In this document: piece after piece, positions 22,553 to 31,850 of the stretch
How positions within the stretch are numbered: the stretch's first letter is position 1
How the letters are laid out: each line of letters begins with the position of its first letter
From: Clusia tigrina
Taxonomy: Eukaryota; Arthropoda; Insecta; Diptera; Clusiidae
Length of the DNA: 64,000 bases
Reading direction: 5' to 3'
Assembly: GCA_920105625.2 (NCBI GenBank)
Contig: OV050030.1
Span: forward strand, 141,264,291-141,328,290
Translations under genes and position numbers: made by a program
The notes under the pieces: model-generated
Database searches by the model: none
Told to the model about the DNA's origin: nothing
What the model saw: only the letters and a program-made list of their open reading frames with translations

Positions 22553-22860
22553 AGTTAATGCAACAAACATTTATATCAAGCAAAAGGCGAAGGTACCCAA
22601 CACCTGCACCTGCTGCCAAACCGTACCAAGAAGCTGACTCAAAATATACGGCAAATTTACACGTTACCGTGGGAAACCCCAACGCAAGCATTCTTCCATC
22701 AGCGATCATGGAGCAGCTGCAGTGCAACCCCCAACGGATTGCAGGTGACCGAGGTTACATTTAAGCTTAAAAAAATTGTTAAGTTCAGTTCTAAGTTTAT
22801 TTCCAAATTAAATAAATATATATATTTTTTTTTATTAAAAAAACCTAAGTGGTTTTAACT
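22553..22860 (+). repeat. errantivirus 3' LTR (308 bp)
   Basis: Begins AGTTAATGCAAC and ends GTGGTTTTAACT, matching the left LTR (15917-16236). It lacks a stretch of about 12 bases present in the left copy after TTTATTTCCA. Followed directly by TACA (22861-22864). Confidence 0.9.
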
Positions 22861-22989
22861 TACATAAGTACGTCGCCGTCTTGTCAGATTATCTTATCAA
22901 CCTGACTTAAAACCAGACGACCCAAAATAGCTGGATAATTCATGTCTTCATTATTAATTATAAAGAACGTTATCCCCTATCTCCACATC

Positions 22990-23263
22990 GCTCACCAACG
23001 CCTTCGCATTAAAACTTCCTGAGGTCCATATCCCACGATGATATCCCTTCTAACCTACGATTATCCCTATTAATCCTTAAACAAAGATCTAGTTCGTTTA
23101 CCGTCGCTTGCCTTATTAAGCATAATCCGCTTCCCGAGTCAAGTAAAGCTGGAAAAATGTTGTTACTAACCTTTACCTTCTTGAATCCCAAATCCCCATC
23201 TGATTTCGAAGGTTTCCATTTAATCTCCTTTACCGTGTTCAAATTCGTCTTCTGTGACTTCAC
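22990..23263 (-). pseudogene. host gypsy protease
   Basis: The frame contains FPALLDSGSGLCLIRQATVN, the aspartic protease active site (DSG), preceded by the KVKVSNNI strand typical of gypsy-type proteases, and ends at LEGISSWDMDLRKF. The frame stops near 23009, soon before the errantivirus junction, where several stops occur. Confidence 0.7.
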
Positions 23264-23279
23264 CTTAACGTCATTGATA

Positions 23280-24171
23280 TTACTTGTGTCCTGTCTTACT
23301 ACTTTTGAAGCACTTTATCTGTTGCATCTTAGCTGCACAATTCTTTGCTACGTGGGACGCATCTCCACATTTAAAAAACTTCTTTTCACCTGCTTGTGTT
23401 TGACCTTTGTCTGCCTTTTCACTTTTCGGCTTAAACTCTACTACAGTGTTTCTTGATTTCGTCGTAATCTTTTCGTAAATTTTTATCTGTTCCTTTAACT
23501 ACTTGATAGATTTGGCTTGGTATAAGATGGTTTTGTTGAACCGTGAGTCTGTTACCTTTGCCACAAAGTAATCTAACAGATTTGCTTCATGAAAATTTAT
23601 CTTTTTTTTCTGATTTCCATCAATGCATAAAAAAATTCAAAATATGTCTCATTAGACCTCTTTTGTCGGTTCCTTAATATTCTGTGCACCTCTGCTGGAA
23701 AAAAGCTGATCCTGAATTCTGTAATGAGAGAACTTCCAACTTGCTCCAGTCTTTCAAACTTACTTGACTTCTAATGAACGACTTCCCTGCCTCTCTCAAC
23801 AGCTGGTTGTCGTAAAAAAACTTGTGAACCTCGGTTCATCTACAGTTTTTGCTTTTTCCTCGAATTGCTCGACCCATTGATTAATATCAAAAGTGTATGT
23901 TCCATTAAATAATACCAAGCTGTCTTGAATATCTTTAAAAGTAAAATGGGGACCTGCAACTGGCCTACAGCTGACATCAATCGCTTCCCCACCGTGATGA
24001 CACCGACTCTAAATCATTTTCTTTCTCTTCTTCATCATCGTTCAGAAACTTGTAAAGTTTGAGAAGTCTTTCCTTCAGATCCTTCTTCCTTCCGTCCAGT
24101 GGTAACTCTAACTCCCTAAGTTTCGTCTTCAATAACATTACTGTCATATTCAAAGATTCCTGAGCATTCAT
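23280..24171 (-). pseudogene. host gypsy gag
   Basis: The ATG at 24171 starts MNAQESLNMTVMLLKTKLRE, followed by LPLDGRKKDLKERLLKLYKF, a SAP-like helix-turn-helix often found at the start of gag in this type of gypsy element. An acidic DDEEEKEND run follows and the frame stops at 23977. Downstream, in other frames, a zinc-knuckle pair is visible near 23310-23400 (KCGDASHVAKNC, KCFKSSKTGHKY). The capsid part between is broken. Confidence 0.65.
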
Positions 24172-24204
24172 TTAAAAAAAAAAAATTTATTCTCAATTTT
24201 CAAT

Positions 24205-24208
24205 TTAA
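24205..24208. repeat. TTAA target site (left) of piggyBac-like element
   Basis: TTAA is directly followed by CCCTATTCCGCA; its partner TTAA is at 26668-26671 after AGGG. PiggyBac elements always insert at and duplicate TTAA. Confidence 0.85.
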
Positions 24209-24217
24209 CCCTATTCC

Positions 24218-24245
24218 GCAAACAACGCCAAATATGGCCTTTTTC
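24218..24245 (+). repeat. subterminal motif copy 1 of piggyBac-like element
   Basis: GCAAACAACGCCAAATATGG is a degenerate copy of the GCATACAAAGCCATATATGG motif found at 26467-26488, 26511-26535 and, inverted, at 24578-24604. Such repeats could be transposase or host-protein binding sites; this is inference. Confidence 0.5.
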
Positions 24246-24577
24246 TTTTATTGTGATTTCTCTTTACGGTAACGGTACTTTTGCAAATGTTTGTCTTATC
24301 TATCATTCTTTCTATGTTGTTTTCTTCTGAAATTCAAAGTGCAGTTATTTAAAAACAATATTTGCTTCTTGTTTTTGCAATTTTTGTGCGAGCGTCTCAG
24401 TTGTCCTAATAGAAGTGAGTTTTACAGAAGTTTGCCATCAATTTTAAATATAAAAGAAAGGTATTTCTTTCGAAGAAACATTTTTTTTTTATGTAAAAAG
24501 TTCATTAAATTTATAAATAAACCAATAATATTGATGAAAGGTAAGCATTGTAAATACTTTTTTTTTCTAAAATTGAC

Positions 24578-24604
24578 GAAGCCATATATGGCCTTCCATG
24601 CAGT
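24578..24604 (-). repeat. subterminal inverted motif of piggyBac-like element
   Basis: On the minus strand CTGCATGGAAGGCCATATATGGCTTC matches the right-hand copy at 26511-26535 at about 22 of 26 positions. The two are in inverted orientation relative to each other and lie internal to the short terminal repeats. Confidence 0.65.
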
Positions 24605-24625
24605 TATTCCAAAAATTTTCCAAAA

Positions 24626-26475
24626 ATGAATGTACAATCATTTTATGGTAATTTGAAATATACTGATGAAATGGCTGATGGACTTCAAAGTGATGATGAA
24701 AATATATCCGATACCGATGAAGAAGAAGTAAAAGTCGCACTTTCTGATCAGGACAACATTTTTGTACCGGAAACTGATGAGAGCGATTTGGAAGACCATT
24801 GTGAGAAACCTACTACTTCAAAGAAAAAAAAAACCTAAAAAACCAAGAGCCCCAATTTGGAAAGAAAGTCATTTGCCTCCGTATTCGAATGAAAACTTTC
24901 CATTTCAGGGCAATACGAATCTCCCAGATATTATCGAGGAACTGGACACACCAGCAGAGTTCTTTAATTTTTTTTTCAATGACGATTTGATCGAATTCAT
25001 AGTTGAACAGTCGAACTTATTTGCACTGCAGATTGAGTTAAATAAACCTGCTAATATTACTAAAAACGAAATAGAGCAATTTGTTGGTAAGTGAGACTTA
25101 CATATATATACTATCAAAAGATGCTATAAAATATTTTTCAGGAATCGTTATATACATGTCGTTACTGAAATTACCATCATCAAGACATTATTGGAATACG
25201 TCGATTGGCCAAGAATTTGTACGTAGCACTATGACGTGCAACAGATGGGAAGTCATCAAGCGTTTTTTACATTTTAACAATAATGCAACTATAAGATCAC
25301 CAGGTGAAACATGATTTGACAAGCTGTTTAAAATACGACCACTTCTAAGCAAAATCCGTGAACAATTACTGCTTATACCCAAAGAAGAATTTTTGGCAGT
25401 TGATGAGCAAATTATACCCACAAAGTGCCGGCATCACCTGAAGCAGTATAATCCAGCTAAGCCTAACAAATGGGGTTTCAAAAATTTTGTTTTGAGTGGA
25501 GTTTCAGGATTCAGTTACGACTTCGATATATTTGCTGGTGCCCAAAGTGACACGTATCCGGAGGCAGCACCTAATATGGGAGTAAGCGGAAATGTTGTTA
25601 CACGATTTGCAGCAACAGTACCAAAGGGTCAAAATTATAAAATATTTTTTGACAATTGGTTCAACAGCCCTAAACTTCAAGTCCATCTAATGAAAATTGG
25701 TTTATTGTCTTTGGGCACAGTAAGAATTAATCGAGTCCCTAACTGCAAGCTCCCATCTGAAAAGGAAATGAAAAAACTGGGTCGCGGTAGTATTGTAGAA
25801 AAAGTGACTGAAATTGAAGGAGTCAGTCTTAGCCTTGTCTCTTGGTTTGACAATAAAGTGGTTAATTTACTTTCAACTTATGTTGGAAGTCAACCTGTTT
25901 CGACAATGACTCGTTTTAGTAAGATGGAGAAAAAGTATATTCAAATTGATTCGCCAAATGCTGTTGGCGTCTATAATAACTACATGGGTGGAGTCGATTT
26001 ACTCGATTCGTTACTTGGCCTTTATAGGATTCAACTACGTACGAAGAAATGGTATAAAAAAATTTTTTTTCATATGCTTGATATGTGCGTTGTAAATTCC
26101 TGGATTTTATGGCGTAAAAAGTCAGGAGAATACATGCCGCTATTTGATTTCAAGCTTGCCATTGCTAAGCATTTTTGCAAGGCTGGGAAGGCTAAAAAAC
26201 GTGGACGGCCAACGACCACACCATCTAACCCTTCAACACCAACGCCAAGCAAAGAGTGTACTCCCAGAAGCAGCAAAAAAAAGAAGATGCAAGACTTTCC
26301 ATTGAATTCCGTTAGAGCTGACGGTATTGGTCATTTTCCCAAATGGATGAAAACGAGACAACTTTGTCGAAATAATTGCTCCTTCCGTTCCTATACTTAT
26401 TGTGAGAAATGTGAAGTATTTTTGTGCTACAATGATAAGAGAAACTGTTTTACAAGTTTTCACACTGATGCATAG
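24626..26475 (+). pseudogene. piggyBac-like transposase (two exons, two breaks)
   Basis: Cut-and-paste transposase of the DDE_Tnp_1_7 family. Exon 1 (24626-25086) has an acidic start, then a PRAPIWKESHLPPYSNE region. A 55-bp intron (25087-25141, GTAAGT...TTTTTCAG) joins FVG to IVIYMSLLKLPSSRHYW. The catalytic aspartates are in FLAVDEQIIPTK, IFFDNWFNSPKL and MGGVDLLDSLLG. The C terminus has a Cys-rich finger (CRNNCSFRSYTYCEKCEVFLC) after a basic, Pro-rich linker. Breaks: a one-base shift in the A10 run at 24827-24836 and a TGA (25312-25314) where CGA is expected. Otherwise it is intact over about 590 codons. Confidence 0.88.
25087..25141 (+). other. short intron in piggyBac-like transposase
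   Basis: GTAAGT at the left and TATTTTTCAG at the right bound 55 bases with an in-frame stop; removing them joins two pieces of the same transposase domain in phase. Confidence 0.75.
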
Positions 26476-26540
26476 AAAGCCATATATGGCAATTAGAAAA
26501 TATCTCTCAATGCATACAAAGCCATATATGGCTTCTTTTT
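26467..26540 (+). repeat. two subterminal motif copies, right end of piggyBac-like element
   Basis: GCATAGAAAGCCATATATGG (from 26467) and GCATACAAAGCCATATATGG (from 26511) lie just after the transposase stop, 44 bp apart. Each carries the 12-base palindrome GCCATATATGGC. Confidence 0.7.
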
Positions 26541-26756
26541 TTTCTCGTAAAATATCCAATTATAAACATTTTTTCTTTCTAAAATATATAAATACATCCT
26601 AAATAAACACTAATTTGTGGTCTAAAAATTTTTTTCATTAAAAAATCGATGGTCATGCAGTAGAGGGTTAAAATATATATAACAAGTTTCAAAAATAGTT
26701 ATACATAAATATATTTTGTAATTCACAAATTATTTTAAAAGGAATTATTTTTACAT

Positions 26757-26757
26757 A

Positions 26758-26807
<50 letters not shown>
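26757..26807 (+). repeat. (ATT)n microsatellite
   Basis: About 17 perfect ATT units. On the minus strand it is a (TAA)n tail at the 3' end of the SINE-like sequence. Confidence 0.95.
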
Positions 26808-26810
<3 letters not shown>

Positions 26811-27000
26811 CTTATACCATAATTAATTATGAGTGCAAGGTGTTGGGGGAATGAGTAGCTACAGAGGCTTTCGACTCAAAGAGAAAAAGATTTTTTAGAA
26901 AGAAGCATTATAGACCAGGCCCGTGGCAGGATTCGAACTAAATATTTAAATTTTACTTCGAAACGTATTTCTACTTAGACTTGATATTTTTTCCTGCACT
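26757..27000 (-). mobile_element. SINE-like element with tRNA-type B box and (TAA)n tail
   Basis: On the minus strand GTTCGAATCC (26929-26938) is a perfect pol III box B, preceded about 35 bases upstream by a weak box-A-like AAGTAGAAATACG. A body of about 110 bp follows and ends in (TAA)n. This is the arrangement of a tRNA-derived SINE moved by a LINE that primes on TAA repeats. No target duplication was identified and the 5' limit is uncertain. Confidence 0.45.
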
Positions 27001-27027
27001 TATTCTAATTTCCTACGAATTGGCTCT

Positions 27028-27243
27028 TGTCACCATGGGCTTTTTCGCTCGCTTCATGTCGCGAGCAACGCTCAATCAATGTATAATTTAAAAATTTGTC
27101 CCTCGTGCCGTGTCGCTCGCATTGCTTGGTAACTTCTGACTTTAAAATAAACTCAAAGCAGCGCACAAACAATCACACCACATACATATGTTTCGTAAAC
27201 TCTTCGCATTCTATATTTCTATTCAATTGAACTGAATTGTGTG
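27028..27243 (-). repeat. putative outer part of copia 2 3' LTR
   Basis: TGTCACCATGGGC at 27028 could be the inverted end of an LTR that begins (minus strand) TGTCAGAATACTAAG at 31765. The two parts join across the gypsy element at 27244-31535, giving an LTR of about 440 bp with TGTCA...TGACA ends. There is no second LTR to compare, so the boundary is tentative. Confidence 0.35.
27239..27243. repeat. 5-bp target duplication GTGTG (left)
   Basis: GTGTG precedes the LTR at 27244 and recurs at 31536-31540 after the other LTR. Confidence 0.85.
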
Positions 27244-27393
27244 TGTAGTGCAGGCGACAATTGTTGAGTATAAACTGAACTTTATTGAACTAGACGATAT
27301 TCATGTTACATAGTGGGTGAGAGTAGATAAACATAAATATAAGTGCAATAGGAGAATGTAAAATGAGAGGGCAGGGTTTCCTACCCTTTGACA
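27244..27393 (-). repeat. 3' LTR of gypsy element B (150 bp)
   Basis: On the minus strand it begins TGTCAAAGGGTAGG and ends CCTGCACTACA. It differs from the other LTR (31386-31535) at 4 of 150 positions. The purine tract AAAAAGGGGGA (27394-27404, minus strand) directly precedes it. Confidence 0.92.
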
Positions 27394-27580
27394 TCCCCCT
27401 TTTTAAGTTAGATATAAAAGAAAATGACTTCAATAAAATAATGACTTTAATTCATTGTTAAATATAAATATGTATAGTATATGCGAGTAGACTAGTTTCC
27501 ATTTTAAGGTTTATAGCGATCTGGTTCTTTAATAGTACGGCCATAGCGTGACATCGTGATTGCTGGTAATGATGTTTTGG

Positions 27581-28075
27581 TCATTCTGTGGTTTCAGGTA
27601 TGTCTGGTACAATTGTTTGTGGTACTGGTATGTATGCTTTTGTTGGTTGTATGTGAATTGAATTACGTATTATGAGTTTACCGTCGTCAGTTCTAATGTA
27701 GAAGGAGCGTGGCGTATTTTTGTTTTCATTTTCAATTGTTCCGGATACCCAGTTACGATGTCCGCGTTGTACTCTGATACGATCACCATATTGAATCGGC
27801 AGAGAACGTTTTGTACCTTCATCATAATTTTCTTTGTACGTGTTCCTTAGTTTATTCATATTGGCTTGTACATTTGCTACTACTCGTGGTTTTAATATTT
27901 CGTTTGATGTCGGTATTGTACTTCTTGTGATTCGGCTCATTAAACGTTGATTCGGAGATTCTAATTCATCATTTCTTGGTGTGGTTCTATAATTCAGTAA
28001 GGCAAGAAAAATATCGCTATTGTCCTTTGAGCATTTTTTCAAAATAGACTTTGCTGTCTGCACGCCTTTCGGCAA
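27581..28075 (-). pseudogene. gypsy B integrase C-terminal part
   Basis: After a one-base shift near 28060 the integrase continues with GVQTAKSILKKCSKDNSDIF, LLNYRTTPRNDELESPNQRL (the conserved YR.TP region) and GDRIRVQRGHRNWVSGTIEN, a C-terminal SH3-like domain. The element's pol ends at 27581 in a Pro/Thr-rich tail, about 190 bp before the purine tract. Confidence 0.8.
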
Positions 28076-29066
28076 GGCCGTTTAATCTCGGGTAATAAGG
28101 ACTTGATGTTTGATGTTGTATGTCCCAAGATTTTGTAAAGTTTGAAAATTCTTTGGAACTAAATTGTGGTCCGTTGTCAGACTCCAATATTACTGGAATT
28201 CCGTGTGTGGAAAACCAGTTTTTTAAAAGTTTTATAACTTCAAATGACGTTGACTGCTCAAGCACTGCAAAGTCCATGAAACCAGAATAGCTATCAGCAA
28301 TTAAAAAATTATCTTTTTCTTGGAAATGAAATATGTCTGTTGCCACGGTTTCAAATGGTAATGAAGGTATGAGTTTTATGATTAATGGTTCTTTTTGTTT
28401 TGATGGTTGGTAAGACTCACAGATGGCACATTTTTCAACGAAGTTTTTAATATCCTTGTGCATGCCGATCCAAAATACGACTGATCGTGCTCTGCTTATG
28501 CATCTTTGAATTCCCTGATGTCCTGAATGAATTTTTGTTAAAATATCAGTCTGTAGTGATTTTGGTATTAGTATTTTGGTAGATTTGTAGATTATTCCGT
28601 TCAAATATGTTAGTTCGTCACGAAAATTCCAAAACTCGCGAATTTCTGTTGGTAACTCAGATATAGATGATGGCCACCCATCGAGTATGAATTGAATAAG
28701 CTTTTGTAATTTGCTATCCTTAGCTGTTTCGGGATATATTTTATGTATTGTAGTTGTGGTGAATTTAGCGACTGTGTGGACTTCTATTACTTCCTCGGTA
28801 TCTGCATTTTGTTTATTTTCGCAGTCTCTGCTTAGAGTATCGACTAACTTAATTTCTGTCCCTTTCCTATATATTACTTGTGGAGAATATGGTATAACGC
28901 GTAGTAAAATTGTTTGCAATCTCTGAGAGGCTGAATGAAGAGGTTTTTTAAAGATGGATTCTAGAGGTTTGTGGTCAGTTTCGATAATCAGTTTTTTGCC
29001 GTATATGTACTCGTGAAATTTCGCACAAGCAAATCTAATCGCTGTCGCCTCTTTCTCGATTTGCGA
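28017..29066 (-). pseudogene. gypsy B RNase H end and integrase core
   Basis: From the nonsense codon at 29067-29069 the same frame continues with IEKEATAIRFACAKFHEY and LIIETDHKPLESIF (RNase H). Then come the H2C2 finger (IHSGHQGIQRCISRA, CAICESYQPSKQ) and the integrase core with Asp in VATDIFHF, Asp in ILESDNGPQFSS and Glu in RLNGLAERR. The triad is intact. The frame ends at 28017 after a shift. Confidence 0.85.
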
Positions 29067-30806
29067 TTAATTTGGCTCTGCTTTCGAGAGTGATTTTGAC
29101 GCATAAGCTACCGGTTGGTCATTTTGGAATAGTGCGGCGCCTACGCTGGATTTACTAGCGTCTACTTGAAGTTTTACATCGAGATTCGGGTCGAAATAGC
29201 GGAGCACGGGTGTTGAGGAGAATACGGTTTTGAGGTTTTTAAATGATGTTTTTAAATGATGCTCAGGCGACCAGGTCCAAAGAACATCTTTCTTTAAAAG
29301 TGGTCGAAGTGGGGCTGTTAATTCCGAAAAATTTTGTATAAATTTACATAAATACGTTGCCATACCTAATATTCGTTGAAGCTGCGTTTTGTTTTCTGGT
29401 CGTTTAAGTTGATTTATGGCCGTTATCTTATCCGGGTCTGCTTCAATGCCATGAGAGGTTAAAATGTGACATAAAAATTTAACTTTGTTTACATTAAACA
29501 CACATTTATCTTTGTTTAGCTTCAAACCTGCGTCTTTTAATATTTTAATTACTGCCTCAGTTTGCTTTTCAAGCTGTTTTTTTGTTTCAGCTTGTATCAG
29601 AATATCGTCCATTGACACTTTTGTATTTTGCGCATTTTCTAATAGTTGGGACATTAGCTGTTGATATACCTCGGGCGCTGATGCTAGTCCAAATGGTAGC
29701 CTTTGATAAGAATAACGCCCCCATGGTGTTGCCATCTTTAAGTATTTTCGTGTACGATCCGTGACCTCAATCTGCCAAAATCCTTTTTTACAATCTAATA
29801 GAGTAAACCATTTAGAATTTTCAATATTTGCTGTTATCTCGTCGATTGTTTTTAGTGGGTGATATCGTCTGTGTATGTTCTTGTTTATGTCTGTTGGGTC
29901 AATGCAAACACGGATCTTATCTTTTTGCTTAACTACAACCATCGGTGACGCTGCAGGGGTAATCTCGTCTGTCTTTGTTAATACTCCTAGCTTTACCATG
30001 ATGTCTATTTCCTTTTTGACCGCTTCTTTTAGAGCATGTGGTATTTTTCTTGGAGCGTAATGTTCGAATGACGGGTTGTCGACCAAATCGATGTCATATA
30101 CAAAGTTTTTTACCTTGCCTAATCCGTCAAATATTTTTGTATCAAAATTGAGCTCATTTACTCTAAGTATCAGTGAAAAACGTTCGCAATCTTGTTTGCC
30201 TAAAAGCGGTTCAAAGTTGGGAAAATCTTCTACCACCAAAAATTTTGCTTTGAATTTTCTATTCCGCACAGCAGAATTTAGGAGAATTTCACCACAAACA
30301 TCGATTTTTCCACCTCCAAACGCAATTAATTTGTTATTCACGGCTTGCATTTTATTTGATTTATTAATGTCTATCAGACTTAGAGGAATTACATTACATT
30401 GAGCCGCTGTGTCCAGCATGAATTTTATTTTGTTGTTGTCGACCATTATCTCTTCATACCAATTTTCTTTTTCGTCTTTGTTTGTTTCTGCTATGTTAAC
30501 AGTCAAAACAAAGAGATCACTGTCGGCGTCAGAGTCAGTATTTGCATTCTGCTGCAGAGCATCAACGTGTTTATGTTCGCTGCGCTTAGATCGAAAGCAG
30601 CATTGAGAGAAGTGCCCTTTATGGTGACAGATTTTGCATGTTCTGTTAAATGCTGGGCAATTACGACTCTCATGCTGTTGACCGCAACGTTTGCAATCGT
30701 AGACTGCGTTATTATCTTCGTTCCATTTATTTGCCGTCCGTTTGGGTTTTGCATATTTGCGAATTGCCTCTACTTTTAATTCTTCTTTTTTATGGAGTTC
30801 TTTAAG
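29067..30806 (-). pseudogene. gypsy B zinc knuckles, protease, RT and RNase H start
   Basis: The frame opens with two knuckles, CKRCGQQHESRNC and CKICHHKGHFSQCC (near 30600-30690). The protease site is IKFMLDTAAQCNVIPL, with DTA in place of the usual DTG. RT motifs are VRVCIDPTDINK-type IRVCIDPTDINKNI, WFTLLDCKKGFWQIEV, YQRLPFGLASAPEVYQ and VSMDDILI (MDD preceded by S). RNase H begins LQVDASKSSVGAALFQ. A TAA at 29067-29069 stops the frame where a Tyr codon would fit. Confidence 0.88.
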
Positions 30807-31341
30807 CTGCTGTGCTAATAGCTTTTTCCAACCCGATATCGTCTTCAGCGAGTAATTTTTCTCTCACTGAATCACTACCTATGCCAACCACAATTTTGTC
30901 CCGTAATAGAGAATCCTCAATAACACCGAAATCACATTTTTTTGCTTGGTTCTTTATTTTTGTAAAATATTCATCAAACGCTTCACCCTCAGATTGAAAC
31001 ATTGTGTTGAATGTATATCGCTCAAAAGTAACACTTATTTTTGGAGCAAAGTGTTCGTCGAACTTTTGTATTATTTTTTTCACATTAAGTTGTTCTGCCT
31101 CCGTTAGCGAGAACGAGTTGTATATGTTGATAGCTTCCGCACCGATGCACGACATTAACGTCGCCACTTGAATTTCTGCCGGTTTTTGGTCAAGCTGTGC
31201 AGCTGTGGAAAACCATTTATATTGCTTTATCCAGCTTTTCCAAGCCGTTGATGCATTGTTGCCCGTGACTTGTAATGGTTTGGGAGGTCTTACAAATGAT
31301 GACGCCGAATTTGATGACCTTTCTTCACCTTCATTTACCAT
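30802..31341 (-). CDS. gypsy B gag
   Basis: The ATG at 31341 begins MVNEGEERSSNSASSFVRPP, 45 bp after the 5' LTR and primer site. The capsid-like domain includes WKSWIKQYKWFSTAAQLDQK and FDEHFAPKISVTFERYTFN, which match the usual gag order (W..W, F..RF.F). It stops at 30802, where the zinc-knuckle/pol frame continues one base over. The shift may be a programmed +1 frameshift or a mutation. Confidence 0.75.
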   Translation of the reverse strand: MVNEGEERSSNSASSFVRPPKPLQVTGNNASTAWKSWIKQYKWFSTAAQLDQKPAEIQVATLMSCIGAEAINIYNSFSLTEAEQLNVKKIIQKFDEHFAPKISVTFERYTFNTMFQSEGEAFDEYFTKIKNQAKKCDFGVIEDSLLRDKIVVGIGSDSVREKLLAEDDIGLEKAISTAA

Positions 31342-31370
31342 TCTTTATTAATTTTTATCTTTATTAGGCA

Positions 31371-31385
31371 CCACTTCTGACACCA
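31371..31385 (-). promoter_or_regulatory. gypsy B primer-binding site
   Basis: On the minus strand TGGTGTCAGAAGTGG follows the 5' LTR directly; TGG pairs with a tRNA CCA end. The priming tRNA is not identified. Confidence 0.7.
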
Positions 31386-31535
31386 TGTAGTGAAGGCGAC
31401 AATTGTTGAGTATAAACTGAACTTTATTGAACTAGACAATATTCATGTTACATAGTGGGTGAGAGTAGATAAACATAAATATAAGTGCAATAAGAGAATG
31501 TAAGATGAGAGGGCAGGGTTTCCTACCCTTTGACA
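31386..31535 (-). repeat. 5' LTR of gypsy element B (150 bp)
   Basis: Matches 27244-27393 except at four positions. Followed by the GTGTG duplication at 31536-31540. Confidence 0.92.
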
Positions 31536-31540
31536 GTGTG

Positions 31541-31765
31541 TATGAATCAGTGCTTCTTCAAATAGTTAACTTTAGTTCCTTTCTGTGGCTTGTTAGCGAA
31601 ATTAAAAGAACACGTCCGTTCAATTCAATAGCTTTAATGCAAGTAATAGAAAAGAAGAGTACATACATATATATTCTGTTGCCTAGTCTAAATATAATCA
31701 TAATATCGTAATATACCTTATATTAATGCAAAGTAGGTAGGGTTACATTTCTTAGTATTCTGACA
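31541..31765 (-). repeat. copia 2 3' LTR, inner part
   Basis: On the minus strand the segment begins TGTCAGAATACTAAG directly after a purine tract (GTTGAGGTGGAG, about 31769-31780). It is continuous with 27028-27243 if the gypsy element and one GTGTG are removed. Confidence 0.5.
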
Positions 31766-31850
31766 AACTCCACCTCAACACGACTACTTTCATTTAGAAT
31801 AAATTACATATGAGGTTGAGGAAAGATTAAATCAAATGTTAAGTCAAATA

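Larger units (their letters stand above)
15917..22860 (+). mobile_element. complete errantivirus provirus (gag, pol, env), defective
   Basis: A 6.9 kb Ty3/gypsy-class provirus with two LTRs, primer site, gag remnant, protease-RT-RNase H-integrase and an env-like third region, flanked by TACA duplications. It sits inside the host gypsy element in opposite orientation. It is defective: gag is shifted and internally deleted, RT and integrase each carry an in-frame stop, RNase H is frameshifted and env is broken several times. LTR divergence of roughly 5% by eye implies an old insertion. Confidence 0.9.
22861..24208 (-). mobile_element. host Ty3/gypsy element, 5' part (gag, protease)
   Basis: This is the upstream half of the element whose 3' part lies at 13990-15912. 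In minus orientation it gives gag (24171 to about 23290), protease (23263-23009) and the stretch leading into RT. The two halves join if the errantivirus and one TACA are removed. No 5' LTR was found; the piggyBac-like element lies about 35 bp upstream of the gag ATG. Confidence 0.75.
24209..26667 (+). mobile_element. piggyBac-like transposon, 2459 bp
   Basis: The ends read CCCTATTCCGCA (24209-24220) and, inverted, CCCTCTACTGCA (26656-26667), matching at 9 of 12 positions, inside TTAA duplications. The length is typical of autonomous piggyBac elements (about 2.4-2.5 kb). It encodes a two-exon transposase with all three catalytic Asp regions but one A-run frameshift and one nonsense codon. Subterminal copies of a GCCATATATGGC motif occur near both ends. 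It lies at the 5' edge of the host gypsy gag. Confidence 0.9.
27244..31535 (-). mobile_element. complete Ty3/gypsy element B, 4.3 kb (Mag-like)
   Basis: Two 150-bp LTRs with 97.3% identity, a 5-bp GTGTG duplication, primer site, purine tract, gag and pol define a complete small gypsy element without env. Short LTRs, compact size and an integrase without a chromodomain recall the Mag lineage; that assignment is inference. Breaks: a one-base shift between gag and the zinc-knuckle/pol frame, one nonsense codon in RNase H, and a frameshift in integrase. Confidence 0.9.

Noticed and set aside
26757..26807. Possible CRISPR-like array from regular repeats
   Set aside because: It is a trinucleotide microsatellite without spacers; no array of repeats with unique spacers exists in the window.
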